From Terriglobia bacterium (GTDB lineage Bacteria > Acidobacteriota > Terriglobia > Terriglobales > Acidobacteriaceae): DNA of 48,656 nt. Where the stretch lies: positions 1 through 48,656 of the forward strand of contig JAIQFZ010000018.1 in NCBI GenBank assembly GCA_020073015.1, written 5' to 3'. Both the position numbers and the translations under genes were made by a program. Below, in pieces: positions 33,985-42,242 of this stretch (positions are counted from its first letter, which is position 1; every line of letters starts with the position of its first letter). Under the pieces are notes generated by a model, which searched no databases, was not told the DNA's origin, and was given only the letters and a program-made list of their open reading frames with translations.

Positions 33985-35382
33985 TTACACCAGCCCCTGA
34001 TCCAGCATCGAGTTGGCGACCTTCAGGAAGCCGGCGATGTTGGCTCCGTTCACGTAGTTGCCGGGCGTGCCGTACTTCTCGGCTGTTTCGTAGCAGCTCT
34101 GGTGAATGGAAATCATGATTTTGTGCAGGCGCTCGTCGACTTCTTCGCGGGTCCAAGAGAGCCGCATGCTGTTCTGCGACATTTCCAGTCCGGACGTGGC
34201 GACTCCGCCGGCATTGGCGGCTTTGGCCGGTCCGTACAGGATCTTCGCGTCGAGGAACATCTTAGTGGCTTCGAGCGTGCTCGGCATATTGGCGCCTTCG
34301 CTGACGACCTTCACGCCATTCTTGATGAGATTGGCCGCGTCTTTTGCGTTGATCTCATTTTGTGTGGCGCTCGGGAACGCGCAATCAGCCTTGATGTTCC
34401 ACAGCCAGTTGTGGTCGAGCTTCTTGTCGGTCGCCTGATAGACGGCCTTCTTGTATTTGTCCGTGTATTCCTTGATGCGCCCGCGGCGGTTGTTCTTCAG
34501 GTCCATGATGAACGCGAGTTTGTCGCGATCGAATCCGTCGGCGTCGTAGATGGCGCCGTCGGAATCGGACATGGTGACCGGCTTCGCGCGCAGGTCGAGC
34601 AACTTCTCCACCGTGTATTGCGAGACGTTGCCGCTGCCGGAAACCAGACAGACCTTGCCTTCGAGCGTGTCCTTGCGGGTCTTCAGCATTTCCTTGGCGA
34701 AGTACACGCAACCGTAGCCGGTGGCTTCGGGACGAATCAGCGAACCGCCCCAGCCCAGGCCCTTGCCGGTCAGGACACCCGAGAATTCATTCCGCATGCG
34801 CTTGTACTGGCCGAACAAGAAACCGATTTCGCGTCCGCCCACGCCGATGTCGCCCGCGGGCACGTCCGTGTCGGGACCGATGTGACGGCAGAGCTCGGTC
34901 ATGAAGCTCTGGCAGAAGCGCATCACTTCGTTGTCACTCTTGCCCTTGGGATCAAAATCCGATCCGCCCTTGCCGCCGCCCATGGGCAGCGTGGTGAGCG
35001 AGTTCTTGAACACCTGTTCGAACGCCAGGAACTTCAGGATGCCGAGGTTCACCGAGGGGTGGAACCGCAGGCCGCCCTTGTACGGGCCGATCGCGCTGTT
35101 CATCTCAATGCGGAACCCGCGATTGACTTGCACTTTGCCCTTGTCGTCGAACCAGGGCACGCGGAACATCAGAACTCTTTCGGGTTCCGTGATGCGCTCC
35201 AGGATCTTGTTTTCCTGATACTCGGGGTGGCGCTCCAACACGAGCCGCAACGACTCGAGGACTTCCATGACGGCCTGGTGAAATTCCGGTTCGGCCGGGT
35301 TTTTGGCTTTGACGAGGTTGAAAATCTGATTGATGTAGTCCGCCGCGGCGTTCCGCTTGGGCGGTTCCATGACAGCACTCAT
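33985..35382 (-). CDS. gdhA: Glutamate dehydrogenase, hexameric NADP-type
   Basis: 465 residues with a strong GGAGG 7 bases before the ATG. The glutamate-binding region shows NRGFRIEMNSAIGPYKGGLR, the catalytic-lysine loop PMGGGKGGSDFDPKGKSD, and DVPAGDIGVGGREIGFL; the Rossmann part shows VCLVSGSGNVSQYTVEKLL. Catalyses reversible reductive amination of 2-oxoglutarate by ammonia. The sequence resembles the 450-residue enzymes of the NADP-dependent class; cofactor choice is inferred from class, not from tested residues. In context (S46 peptidase downstream on the same strand) it may channel amino-acid nitrogen from imported peptides. Confidence 0.97.
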   Translation of the reverse strand: MSAVMEPPKRNAAADYINQIFNLVKAKNPAEPEFHQAVMEVLESLRLVLERHPEYQENKILERITEPERVLMFRVPWFDDKGKVQVNRGFRIEMNSAIGPYKGGLRFHPSVNLGILKFLAFEQVFKNSLTTLPMGGGKGGSDFDPKGKSDNEVMRFCQSFMTELCRHIGPDTDVPAGDIGVGGREIGFLFGQYKRMRNEFSGVLTGKGLGWGGSLIRPEATGYGCVYFAKEMLKTRKDTLEGKVCLVSGSGNVSQYTVEKLLDLRAKPVTMSDSDGAIYDADGFDRDKLAFIMDLKNNRRGRIKEYTDKYKKAVYQATDKKLDHNWLWNIKADCAFPSATQNEINAKDAANLIKNGVKVVSEGANMPSTLEATKMFLDAKILYGPAKAANAGGVATSGLEMSQNSMRLSWTREEVDERLHKIMISIHQSCYETAEKYGTPGNYVNGANIAGFLKVANSMLDQGLV

Positions 35383-35581
35383 AGGCTTGCCTCCGAATTT
35401 TTAAGGACTGAACGGATTGTCACTAGTAGGATGCCGCGGAAATGCGGCTGTAGCTATTGAATGCCTGGAGGTGACGCCCGGCTGTGATTCGCATCACCCG
35501 AAGCCGTGATGGTTGGGCAAACGTGAGGTGCGTAGGGCACAAGTAACCCCAGTTGTGCCTGTACCTTGGGGCCCCGTAAGG

Positions 35582-36643
35582 TTACTTCCCGGACGCCCCT
35601 TTTACAATTGCCACTTTTGGTGTCACTTGCTGGCCTTTTTCCATCCCGCCCACCAGGATGAGGCCACGGTGGGTGACGAGCAGTCCACGATGATCCATCG
35701 TAGGGTCGGGGGTGTTCTCGCTGACCGTTTCCCACTTGCCGCTGCGGACGTTGAAGGCGAAGGTCACCGGAGAGGGTTCGGAGGGCTGGCCGTTGTAGCC
35801 CATTCCGTTGTAGTTGTAAGGGTTGTCGGTTCCACCGGAGAAGTAGATCCTGTTTTCTTTCTCGGACGCTCCGGCGGCGATGCGATAGCGGGCGTTCCCC
35901 GGGTGGGCAGGAAGTTTGCTCCATTCAATCTTGGTCGGGTCCTTCTTGCTGATCTTGCCCATCCAGCATTCGCTGGATGCGACGTACCTTGGATTTGGCC
36001 CGCTCGGATTCTTGTAGGCTCCGTCGACATACACGATGGTGTCACCAAAGATGGCTCCCGCGTGACCAAACACAGGCGTGCCCGGAATCGGCGTGGCTTC
36101 CATCCATTTGTCTTTGTTGGTGTCGTACACCTGGACGTTGCGCACCGCGTCCGTCTTTGGTCCTGACCATCCGCCGATGAGATAGATGTAGCGGTTGCGG
36201 TAGACGCCCAGTACCGAGTCGTCGACCGGGGTGGGGATGTCGGCGCCCCGGTAGTAACGATTCTCCGCCGGAACATAGACGTTCACGTCGGAGACGGTGG
36301 TCTCGCCCCCTTGTCCATCCACCACGTAGCCGCCGAAGATGAACACCTGTTCGTGAAATGCGGCTGCCGAGGCAGCCAGACGTCCGGCAACTCCGGGGAC
36401 GGGGCGCAGTTCGCTCCACTTCCCGGTGTTGAGATCGAGTCGGTAGGCGCTATTGGTGATCGCGTCCCAGGTTTTTTTCGCGCCGATGCCCATGAACGAA
36501 AAGATCTGAAGATTCTTGTCGTGAGAGATGGCAACGGCGTTATTGGAGACCGGCGACGGCAGCGGGCTGAGTTTGGGTTGTTCGGCGGCGTGGAGCGAGG
36601 CGTGCAAAAGCAGGCACAGCAACACCGGGAGCAGTTTCTTCAT
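35582..36643 (-). CDS. Secreted Kelch-repeat beta-propeller protein
   Basis: 353 residues started at the ATG of MKKLLPVLLCLLLHASLHA, a signal peptide; another ATG 12 bases earlier is possible and neither has a good ribosome binding site. Kelch-type units are visible: AYRLDLNTGKWSELRPVPG, AAFHEQVFIFGGYVVDGQGG, YIYLIGGWSGPKTDAVRNVQ, VYDTNKDKWMEATPIPG, NRIYFSGGTDNP, and LVTHRGLILVGGMEKGQ, making a six-bladed propeller likely. Export and the propeller suggest an extracytoplasmic binding role; no enzymatic residues can be assigned. It follows the membrane-protein gene (36682-37620) by 38 bases and may share its transcript. Confidence 0.85.
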   Translation of the reverse strand: MKKLLPVLLCLLLHASLHAAEQPKLSPLPSPVSNNAVAISHDKNLQIFSFMGIGAKKTWDAITNSAYRLDLNTGKWSELRPVPGVAGRLAASAAAFHEQVFIFGGYVVDGQGGETTVSDVNVYVPAENRYYRGADIPTPVDDSVLGVYRNRYIYLIGGWSGPKTDAVRNVQVYDTNKDKWMEATPIPGTPVFGHAGAIFGDTIVYVDGAYKNPSGPNPRYVASSECWMGKISKKDPTKIEWSKLPAHPGNARYRIAAGASEKENRIYFSGGTDNPYNYNGMGYNGQPSEPSPVTFAFNVRSGKWETVSENTPDPTMDHRGLLVTHRGLILVGGMEKGQQVTPKVAIVKGASGK

Positions 36644-36681
36644 CGCAGGAATCATAGCAGCGAATGACGGGAGACGCGGCT

Positions 36682-37620
36682 CTACGATGCAGGCTCCGCT
36701 GGCGGCGCGATGGTCACCAGCGGATTCGGTGGCGGCGCGACTGGCACTGGGGCTGCAACCGGAGCAAGGAACTTGCGCTGGTACCAGGTCATCTCGCAGG
36801 CTCGCTGCCACACTCGCACGCCAAACCCGCACAGGACTACGATTTCCAAAACGAGAATCGTCCACCCGAACCGGGCTGGCGGCATTTTTGCCCAAATGTA
36901 AAGGCCGGCGCCGAAGACGAGCCATCCCAGAACTGAAATGCGCAGGTACATCCAGAACAGAGGCCCGAAGTTGCTGGTTGTGAGTTTGAAGGCGCGACCT
37001 GCGTTCCGCCACATGCCGGTCTCTTCTTCGACGACGGCACGGACCTGGGCCATGTCGAACCAGAGCCGTACGAACATGGCGAGCAGGCCGACGACGCCCA
37101 TGCCGACGACGAAGAACAGGTAGCCTGTTTTTTCGTGCGCGGCGTTGTCTAAAAGCGTGAAGGACTCTTTTTTTACGAGCGAGGCGAGCGTCACCACGGG
37201 AATCAGGATAATCGCCATCATGATCAAGAGTCGAACCCAGCGCCAGAAATAGCTGCCACAGGCTTCAAAGAATTCGCGCGTGGTGAGCTTGCGGCCGGAA
37301 CGATAGGCCTCGAGAATACCTCCGGTCAGGAACAAGACGACGAAGAAGAACACAATGCCGGACGAGAACGACGCCCCGGCTACCTCGAACAGTTTGACTT
37401 CCGGGTCCGACGATAATGCCGAAAAGCTGCCCACATCGAACATGTTGGAGAGGCGCTGGGCGTGCAGGCTGTGATCGGTGACCCCGTCCAATTTGTGAAT
37501 GATCGGCCCGGCGGCGAAATGCGACAGTGCAAGATTGATGAAAAAGATAAACCACAGTACGCGCTGATAGCGCCATGCTCGGCTAAATCCTTCGCGCAAT
37601 AGTCCAGGTTGATCGGCCAT
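36682..37620 (-). CDS. Polytopic membrane protein, unknown function
   Basis: 312 residues. Hydrophobic segments at about 22-38, 85-103, 128-150, 166-186, 221-243 and 250-270 suggest six membrane helices; the C-terminus is Pro- and Ala-rich (VAAPVPVAPPPNPLVTIAPP). The segment MWRNAGRAFKLTTSNFGPLF recalls polytopic proteins with a repeated glycerophosphoryl-like membrane fold, but this is only a resemblance. Family not recognised. It is the gene upstream of the Kelch protein on the same strand. Confidence 0.8.
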   Translation of the reverse strand: MADQPGLLREGFSRAWRYQRVLWFIFFINLALSHFAAGPIIHKLDGVTDHSLHAQRLSNMFDVGSFSALSSDPEVKLFEVAGASFSSGIVFFFVVLFLTGGILEAYRSGRKLTTREFFEACGSYFWRWVRLLIMMAIILIPVVTLASLVKKESFTLLDNAAHEKTGYLFFVVGMGVVGLLAMFVRLWFDMAQVRAVVEEETGMWRNAGRAFKLTTSNFGPLFWMYLRISVLGWLVFGAGLYIWAKMPPARFGWTILVLEIVVLCGFGVRVWQRACEMTWYQRKFLAPVAAPVPVAPPPNPLVTIAPPAEPAS

Positions 37621-37726
37621 AGTTCTCAGTTCTCAGTTGAGCTGCGGGCTGCGAGCTTCGAGCATGCACAAGCAGCCGCCACTTGGCTGGCTTGCTCGCG
37701 GCTCGTAGCTCCTAGCTCGTGGCTTT
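37621..37726. repeat. Low-complexity tandem repeats between membrane protein and M1 genes
   Basis: AGTTCTCAGTTCTCAGTTGA, then degenerate GCTGCGAGCTTCGAG and GGCTCGTAGCTCCTAGCTCG units. Their 7-10-base periodicity resembles that of the string after cydB (8392-8425). Confidence 0.5.
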
Positions 37727-39688
37727 TCACGCCAGCCAAGCCAGGCACTGCGACAGCATCTGCGTGATCCACGTCCAGTAGCTGACAATTTTCCATCTCG
37801 CCCGTGTGTCTTCTTCCTGGACGTAGCTGTTGTTGAAGAAATTTCGGTCGAGAAGCACCGCGGTTCCGGGATCGATCTGCGCCGATACCAGCTTGGCTTT
37901 CTTTTCGTAGGTGTAGCGCGCCCAGCGATCCCTGCCGTCCCAGTGCTCGGTAACCGACTCGCCGTTGTCGAACTTGATCACGACATCCACCGGGAAAATG
38001 AAGTCTCCCTTGCGGTGGACCTGGACCTGAGTGCGATAAACGGTCTCGCCCTTCTTTTCCTTGGGCGGATCTTTCACGTACCAGTCGATGCGGTCGGAGT
38101 TGGCGCGGCGAATTTCGTAATCCAAGACCGGCGTTCCATACACGGCCTGATCAAAGTACCCGCGAAGATCCCGACCGCTGACTTCCTCGACCGTCTTCAG
38201 GAAATCTTCCTGGGTCGGATGGGTAAACCGATACCGCATGAAATATGTGTGGATGGCCCGCTTGAGTGTTTCTTCTCCGACGATTCTTTCCAGCGTCAAC
38301 AGGACCGTCGCCGTCTTGCCGTAGGTAATGTCGGCGTAGGAACCGCCGCTGATGTACTGGTAGCCGAAGCGCGACATGGGATCGAGGTCGGCGGCCGAAA
38401 GATAACTGTTGCGCTGGCTGGCGTCTTCGCCCTCGGTCAATCCCCAGAGATCCATCACCGACTTGTCTTTGCCAAAAATGTCGTCCAGAATCTTGCACTC
38501 GGTGTAGCTGTTGATTCCTTCGTCCAGCCAGGCATCCTCGAACTCGTTGGTCGCCACCATCCCGTACCAGTACTGGTGGCCAAATTCGTGTTCGACGACC
38601 ACCTCCGTCAAACGAAGGCCCTCGGGCATCCACCAGGTGGTGTCGCCGGTAAACAGCGTCGGATATTCCATGCCACCAGCGCGGATGTCGGCGGGATCGA
38701 CAACGGTGATCTGCTTGTAAGGATAGGGACCATACCACTGGTCAAAGCGCTGCAGAGTTTCCTGCATGATGCGCAGGTGGCGCCCGGCCTGATCGACGTG
38801 ATCCGGTTGCAGCAGCAAGCGGATCTTCACGCTGCCCATGCTGCCATGGAACGTATCTTCGACCACGTGGTACGTGGGCTGGGCGGTCCAGGCAAAGTCG
38901 TGAATATCTTCGCCGCGAAAGGTCAGGGTCTTGGTGCCGTCGGCGTTCTTGACTTCATGCAGCTGCACCCCACTCGCTCCCACAACTTCATTTTGCGGCA
39001 GCGTGAGCTTCACGTCGAAGGTGCCAAAGTCGGCGAAGAATTCTGTCGTCGAATGAAATTGGTGGCAATTCCACGCGCCCTGCCACCAGACTCCGACCTT
39101 CGGAAACCATTGCGCGCCCATGATGAAATCGCGCTTGTAGCCGGTGCGGGCGAAGACCTGGCCGAACTGGTCGTGGAAGGCGATCTTGAACTGGACCGAT
39201 TCACCGGGCGCCACCGGGCGCGGAAGCTTGACCTGGAACACGGTGCGATCGTCGGGATTGCCGTCGTCAGGCGCAATGAACTTGATGTGCGAGGTCAGGT
39301 CGCCCATCCCGGCCACCTCCAGCGACTTCACTTCGGCCGACGCCTTGTACTTATCTTTCAGTTCGAAGTCGGTGTGATCGCGGCGTTCTTCTTTCATGAA
39401 GGTCGAGGTCGGCTGGAAGGCGTTCAAGTAAAGATGAAAAGGGAACGTATCTTGCGGCTTCCCGGTAAGATTGCGGTAGGTCAGAACCTCGGTGGCGTCG
39501 AGGGTGCGCTTGTTGGCGTCAAAGCGGGCGTCGATCTGGTAGGCAACGACGCGCTCCGAGAGAGGCTTATCCGCGAGCGTTGCCATGGGTGGCGGAGAGG
39601 TTTGAGCCGGAGCCGCGCTCGACGCCGCCACGCAGGCGCCGGCGGCGGCAAAAAGTAACGCGAGCAACACTGCAAGTCTGGAGCGCAT
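37727..39688 (-). CDS. Secreted M1-family zinc aminopeptidase
   Basis: 653 residues from the ATG at 39688 (signal peptide MRSRLAVLLALLFAAAGACV; a TTG seven codons earlier is less likely). The zinc site is complete: His367-Glu-Phe-Gly-His371 and Glu390, that is HExxH-x18-E, with the exact spacing of the family. The GxMEN-type exopeptidase motif appears as GGMEYP. The length is short for an M1 enzyme (no large C-terminal helical domain), like the group that ends soon after the catalytic domain. It removes N-terminal residues from peptides, here in the periplasm. It stands apart from the methyltransferase-like gene by 80 bases. Confidence 0.94.
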   Translation of the reverse strand: MRSRLAVLLALLFAAAGACVAASSAAPAQTSPPPMATLADKPLSERVVAYQIDARFDANKRTLDATEVLTYRNLTGKPQDTFPFHLYLNAFQPTSTFMKEERRDHTDFELKDKYKASAEVKSLEVAGMGDLTSHIKFIAPDDGNPDDRTVFQVKLPRPVAPGESVQFKIAFHDQFGQVFARTGYKRDFIMGAQWFPKVGVWWQGAWNCHQFHSTTEFFADFGTFDVKLTLPQNEVVGASGVQLHEVKNADGTKTLTFRGEDIHDFAWTAQPTYHVVEDTFHGSMGSVKIRLLLQPDHVDQAGRHLRIMQETLQRFDQWYGPYPYKQITVVDPADIRAGGMEYPTLFTGDTTWWMPEGLRLTEVVVEHEFGHQYWYGMVATNEFEDAWLDEGINSYTECKILDDIFGKDKSVMDLWGLTEGEDASQRNSYLSAADLDPMSRFGYQYISGGSYADITYGKTATVLLTLERIVGEETLKRAIHTYFMRYRFTHPTQEDFLKTVEEVSGRDLRGYFDQAVYGTPVLDYEIRRANSDRIDWYVKDPPKEKKGETVYRTQVQVHRKGDFIFPVDVVIKFDNGESVTEHWDGRDRWARYTYEKKAKLVSAQIDPGTAVLLDRNFFNNSYVQEEDTRARWKIVSYWTWITQMLSQCLAWLA

Positions 39689-39768
39689 GTTGGGAGATCG
39701 TCCTTCCAAACAGCAAGCCGAATTGCGAAGCTTACACTGCCTGAGGCGTGATTGAAAAGGTGCGTCTT

Positions 39769-40194
39769 CTAGAACCAGGTGCGTTCCCGGTATTCGCGAT
39801 ACGCGTCACCGAACTTGGCCTCCAGAACTCGAGCTTCGCGCCGGGCGCGGATGATCTGCATTGGAACAATGATGACCAGGACGAGCGCGAGGACGGGGCG
39901 TCGCATCATCACCATCAGGCCGAGAATGAAAATCACTGATGACACATAAATCGGATTGCGAATCCGGGAATAAATGCCGGTGGTCACGAGTGCGACGGCT
40001 TTAGCAGTGATCGAGAAGGATCGTCCGAGCGTGTAGCGGGCAAGAATCACTCCGTTCAAGCCGACGAGGCACAACGTAAGCCCGACCCACCGCACCGCCT
40101 CGTGCGGACCAGGTCCATACACAAAAACGAAGTAGAGAGCGCACAGGCCGAGCGCCAAGGGGAGCCAGACCCGAAGTAGGCTTCCGAGATCCAT
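39769..40194 (-). CDS. Isoprenylcysteine carboxylmethyltransferase-like membrane protein
   Basis: 141 residues from the ATG at 40194; the longer frame to 40380 lies over the dinB gene. Three or four hydrophobic helices (LLRVWLPLALGLCALYFVFV, VGLTLCLVGLNGVILA, VSSVIFILGLMVM, LALVLVIIVPMQII) and the family's C-terminal pattern: GIYSRIRNPIYVS and EAKFGDAYREYRERTWF. The family (ICMT/PEMT-like) transfers methyl groups from S-adenosylmethionine at the membrane; bacterial members have unknown substrates. The start lies 7 bases after the dinB stop, and GGAG overlapping the end of dinB may serve as ribosome binding site. Confidence 0.85.
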   Translation of the reverse strand: MDLGSLLRVWLPLALGLCALYFVFVYGPGPHEAVRWVGLTLCLVGLNGVILARYTLGRSFSITAKAVALVTTGIYSRIRNPIYVSSVIFILGLMVMMRRPVLALVLVIIVPMQIIRARREARVLEAKFGDAYREYRERTWF

Positions 40195-40201
40195 CGCAGT
40201 A

Positions 40202-40672
40202 TTACTCCACAAACCCTTGTCGCACCGCGTGGATGAAATCCGTGTAGGCAGACTCCAGGCCCGCCGCCCGCATCTCGAGTGCGATCTGTCCGCGATGATA
40301 CGCCGAGTGCATGAGCACATGGGTGAGGACATCGTCCACGCGGCTCGACCAAGCCTCGCCTTTGCTGTTGCGATATTCAATTTTCGCGCTGAAGGCGTCA
40401 GGTGGAAGCAGCGTCAAGTAGTCTCGCCACCGGTTGGCCATTTCATCCGCAAGCGCCCGGCAGTCTTGAATGCTCACAGCAGGCCATACCGGCAGGCTTT
40501 GGCGCTCGCCGCGCAGGCGTTCCAGCCACAACTTTTCCGCCGCCAGGATGTGCGCCATCCGGCCCACCGTACCCGGGGAAACGAGCCGCGCGGCTTGCAT
40601 GGCAGAAAGGGTTTGGCGGTTCGCCCAGGAGTCGTAGGCAAACATGCGGAGGAAATGCTCGCTTGTATTCAT
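40202..40672 (-). CDS. DinB/YfiT-family metal-binding four-helix protein
   Basis: 156 residues, typical size. Metal-ligand histidines are where the family has them: His in MAHILAAEKLWLERLRG, and the pair in VLTHVLMHSAYHRGQIALEM. DinB-like proteins are cytosolic four-helix bundles that bind a divalent metal; many act in thiol transfer (bacillithiol or mycothiol) or have unknown roles. It is the first gene of the two-gene unit with the methyltransferase-like gene. Confidence 0.92.
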   Translation of the reverse strand: MNTSEHFLRMFAYDSWANRQTLSAMQAARLVSPGTVGRMAHILAAEKLWLERLRGERQSLPVWPAVSIQDCRALADEMANRWRDYLTLLPPDAFSAKIEYRNSKGEAWSSRVDDVLTHVLMHSAYHRGQIALEMRAAGLESAYTDFIHAVRQGFVE

Positions 40673-40745
40673 CAGTGATTCCTTGTGCGGCGGCCGATTG
40701 CGTTGCGACCCACTGCGCCCAGACAGTACGATGGCGGTTAGCCGC

Positions 40746-40850
40746 CTGCTGAAAAACTCGATCGCGCGCTGGATCCCGGGCGGCGCAGCGTTGTCACGCT
40801 GCGGTCACTGGTTCGCTTTCAGCGCCGGCTTTAGCCGCTGCGGTCCGTAT
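40746..40850 (+). repeat. About 100-base dispersed repeat, copy 2
   Basis: Starts CTGCTGAAAAACTCG, then GGCGGCGCAGCGTTGTCACG and GGCTTTAGCCGCTGCGGT: same block order as 30965-31070, though individual bases differ. It lies in the divergent region between dinB and the TPR gene. Confidence 0.6.
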
Positions 40851-40895
40851 GCTCCGCGGAAAATACTTTTTGCGCAAGACTGTCAAGCAACGCGT

Positions 40896-41861
40896 ATGAC
40901 TGCACTCATCCGGCGCACTGCACGGTCGCTCGCAACGCTGCCTCCGCCGCGTTGGGTTCCCATCATTTTACTGTGTCTGGCGTGCCTCTCCGCCCATGCG
41001 CAGACGCAAACCGGGTCCCACCGGCGGTTGTTGCAGTACCTGGAATCAGGACAGCTGCGCGATGCCGTCCTGCTGGGCCAGCAAGCCGTGTCGCGCTGGC
41101 CGCGCGATCCGCTCTTCCGGCACTATCTGGGTGTCGCCTATTTCAAATCAGGAGATGCCAAGCAGGCGCGGGAGCAACTCCTTCGGGCCCGCGATCTGGA
41201 CCCGCAAGATTTCGCCACGCACTTCGATCTGGCGCTCGTGTTATTCAGCGAGCACGACTACGCGGCCGCCGCCACTGCACTTGAAGCCGCGATCCAGATC
41301 ACGCCTTCGAGCGCGCTCGCCCATGTGCTGCTGGGACGGGCGTATCTGAACTCCAACCGCGACCTGCCGGCGATCGACGAGTTCAAGACCGCGCTCACCC
41401 TCGATCCAGCGGTTCGGCTGGGCCATTACCATCTTGGATTTGCCTTCGCCAGCCTCGGGCGCAATGACCAAGCGATCGCCGAGTACAAGACCGAGTTGCA
41501 GCGTTCGGGCGAGCATCCGGAGGTCGTCTACCAACTCGGGCATTCCCTGCTCGAGTCGGGCAAGAATGACGAAGCGATCACATATTTGCAGCGCGCCGCC
41601 CAGTTGGATCCGAAGAATTCGAATGTCTGGTACAACCTGGGCAAGGCGCAGTTCTTGGGCGGGTATGCCGAGCAGGCCGAGCCTGCGCTGAAGAAATCCA
41701 TTCAACTGAACCCGAACGATCCAAGCCCTCATTATCAATTGGCGCGCGCACTGGAGAAGCTGGGCAGGGCCGACGAAGCTCGCCTCGAACGGGAACGTTT
41801 CGCTGAACTCAAGAAGGCACAACCGGCCACCGCGGGGATGGCGACCGCCCGCGACCAGTGA
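40896..41861 (+). CDS. Secreted tetratricopeptide-repeat protein
   Basis: 321 residues from the ATG at 40896; the open frame extends to 40644 but that part runs through the dispersed repeat. Signal-like N-terminus with a basic region, then VPIILLCLACLSAHAQ. Seven or so TPR units follow from residue 45 (for example FRHYLGVAYFKSGDAKQARE, LAHVLLGRAYLNSNRDLPAI, VWYNLGKAQFLGGYAEQAEP). Likely a periplasmic protein-binding scaffold; no partner is evident. Confidence 0.85.
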   Translation: MTALIRRTARSLATLPPPRWVPIILLCLACLSAHAQTQTGSHRRLLQYLESGQLRDAVLLGQQAVSRWPRDPLFRHYLGVAYFKSGDAKQAREQLLRARDLDPQDFATHFDLALVLFSEHDYAAAATALEAAIQITPSSALAHVLLGRAYLNSNRDLPAIDEFKTALTLDPAVRLGHYHLGFAFASLGRNDQAIAEYKTELQRSGEHPEVVYQLGHSLLESGKNDEAITYLQRAAQLDPKNSNVWYNLGKAQFLGGYAEQAEPALKKSIQLNPNDPSPHYQLARALEKLGRADEARLERERFAELKKAQPATAGMATARDQ

Positions 41862-42242
41862 TCATGAGAACATAGCTCTGCCCTCTTCTAACAGTCGCCT
41901 GCCTGATCGCAGGTGCGGCCCACGCAGGCTGTCTCTACGCCGAAGCCCTCCCGTTTTAGCCAAAAGCTCAGAACGTTCCAGCGAAAACTAGAATCGGGCA
42001 TGCAACGGCCTCTGGATGGAACCGCCCCTTTAGCTATGATAATTCGTAAATATAAACCCAGATTTCTGTGATTTTCTGGATATTGTCAGTCCAAACCGCC
42101 GCTATCTCAAGACTTTCCATAGCTTTACGATCTCTCGCCTTTGGGTCAAGGCTTGCTACAAAACATTAACGGACTAGAGAGTGAGACAGATACCTGTCTG
42201 CCCTAGGCCTTGCTACTTCTCTTAGGTTTCAAAAGGAGCTAC
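41862..42242. other. Intergenic and leader region before the second Oar gene
   Basis: 381 bases, clearly A/T-richer than the flanking genes in 42020-42170, as expected for promoter DNA, but no single pair of boxes is convincing. 41895-41940 (GCAGGCTGTCTCTACG end) looks like a diverged family A repeat. An inverted repeat lies at 42184-42199. Confidence 0.5.
42184..42199. promoter_or_regulatory. Inverted repeat AGACAG-N4-CTGTCT before the Oar gene
   Basis: Perfect 6-base arms with a 4-base centre (ATAC), 44 bases before the ATG at 42243. It could be an operator or a small 5'-leader hairpin; the sequence alone does not decide. Confidence 0.35.
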
